From NCBI GenBank assembly GCA_025458465.1, contig JALOSK010000040.1, forward strand, positions 1-13,741: a stretch of DNA of 13,741 nt, given 5' to 3'. The DNA is from Sandarakinorhabdus sp. (GTDB lineage: Bacteria; Pseudomonadota; Alphaproteobacteria; Sphingomonadales; Sphingomonadaceae). This document shows, one piece after another, positions 13,224 to 13,741 of this stretch (position 1 is its first letter; each line of letters starts with the position of its first letter). A program made the translations under genes and the position numbers. The notes beneath the pieces are model-generated. The model had not been told where the DNA came from and did not search any database. It saw only the letters and a list, made by a program, of their open reading frames with translations.

Positions 13224-13741
13224 TTATTGGCACGCCAGGCACTCGTCGTAATCGCGGCGTTCCACCTGGATCACAGGGGCGGCGGCGGTGTTGTCCGCCT
13301 CCACGCCGCCGGCGAACCCGGCGCGCTGCACGCTCATCGAGCGCAGATAGTAGAGCGATTTGATGCCCAGTTCCCAGGCGCGGTAGTGGAGCATGAGCAG
13401 GTCCCATTTTTCCACGTCGGCCGGGATGAACAGATTGAGCGACTGCGCCTGATCGATATAGGGCGTGCGGTCGGCGGCGAGTTCGAGCAGCCAGCGCTGA
13501 TCGATTTCAAACGCCGTGCGGTAGGTGGCCTTTTCCTCAGGGGTGAGGAAATCGAGGTGCTGCACCGAGCCGCCGCGTTCGAGGATGCTGCTCCACACCG
13601 CGTCGCTGTTCTTCGCCTTGGCGATCAGCAGCTTTTCGAGGAAGGGATTCTTCACGACGAAGCTGCCGGACAGCGTCTTGTGGGTATAGACGTTGGCCGG
13701 GATCGGTTCGACGCAGGCCGAGGTGCCGCCGCAGATGATGC
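13224..13741 (-). CDS. nrdA: Ribonucleoside-diphosphate reductase class Ia alpha subunit, C-terminal part
   Basis: The frame is open from the right edge to the stop at 13224, giving the last 171 residues of the catalytic R1 subunit; the start lies outside. The sequence CGGTSACVEPIPANVYTHKT, the SVQHLDFLTPEEK block, EIDQRWLLELAADRTPYIDQ and PADVEKWDLLMLHYRAWELG match alphaproteobacterial NrdA closely. The radical-relay Tyr-Tyr pair is in KSLYYLRS, about 42 residues from the end. The C-terminal redox Cys pair is in DYDECLACQ; it passes electrons from thioredoxin or glutaredoxin to the active site. R1 reduces ribonucleoside diphosphates in the cytosol together with R2 from nrdB, which follows after 188 nt on the same strand. 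Unlike nrdB, this part has no frame break. Confidence 0.95.
   Translation of the reverse strand, partial: IICGGTSACVEPIPANVYTHKTLSGSFVVKNPFLEKLLIAKAKNSDAVWSSILERGGSVQHLDFLTPEEKATYRTAFEIDQRWLLELAADRTPYIDQAQSLNLFIPADVEKWDLLMLHYRAWELGIKSLYYLRSMSVQRAGFAGGVEADNTAAAPVIQVERRDYDECLACQ

Noticed and set aside
1..13741. Mobile element, prophage, CRISPR array or tRNA/rRNA gene
   Set aside because: No transposase or integrase motifs, no regular spaced repeats, no phage structural genes and no recognisable tRNA arm pattern were seen on either strand.

Overview
The window is high-GC bacterial DNA, most likely from an alphaproteobacterium of the order Sphingomonadales. The clues are a PEPxxWA-type C-terminal sorting tail, alphaproteobacterial class Ia ribonucleotide reductase sequences, a metZ-apaG pair with a 4-nt overlap, and an S24-type repressor of a kind common in that group. 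A genus cannot be assigned. The content is mostly chromosomal housekeeping and accessory genes. I see no transposase, phage structural gene, tRNA, rRNA or CRISPR array.

Left part, all on the minus strand: the N-terminal 282 residues of a secreted M28 metallopeptidase (1-848); an intergenic stretch; a secreted PEPxxWA-CTERM protein whose reading frame is broken just before its sorting tail (1195-1888) and which has a strong terminator (1131-1166); then the distal end of a long minus-strand gene row. In transcription order that row is a periplasmic adaptor lipoprotein (8861-7779), a 1027-aa RND permease (7782-4699), O-succinylhomoserine sulfhydrylase metZ (4650-3439), apaG (3442-3026) and a GcvA-like LysR regulator (2966-2154). 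Two junctions are 4-nt stop/start overlaps, which argues for co-transcription of each pair. No outer-membrane channel gene is present. In front of the adaptor lie a 15-bp operator-like palindrome (8969-8983) and a terminator-like hairpin with four T (8887-8915).

Centre (9026-10408): a compact regulatory unit. An S24-family repressor (Ser143/Lys180) is read rightward. Two small overlapping genes are read leftward: a helix-turn-helix-like 81-aa protein and a 107-aa protein of unknown function. The 152-bp divergent gap holds an AT-rich island with repeated TAGG-N7-CCTA-like sites. This is the most plausible little-described system here: a self-regulated repressor controlling two uncharacterised small proteins. 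A perfect 14-bp palindrome at 10454-10467, built from similar ATCCT/AGGAT arms, sits just before the next gene.

Right part: two overlapping plus-strand genes for membrane enzymes, a fatty-acid hydroxylase/sterol desaturase-like di-iron protein and an isoprenylcysteine methyltransferase-like protein. They converge on the ribonucleotide reductase genes through a gap containing three hairpins. nrdA (C-terminal part, 13224-13741) and nrdB (12059-13035) are on the minus strand, separated by 188 nt with three strong hairpins. nrdB as given has three separate internal losses, estimated at 19, 34 and 23 nt, each breaking the frame. One removes a conserved segment that includes an expected metal-binding Asp. 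Whether this is real decay or an assembly fault is the main question for that locus.
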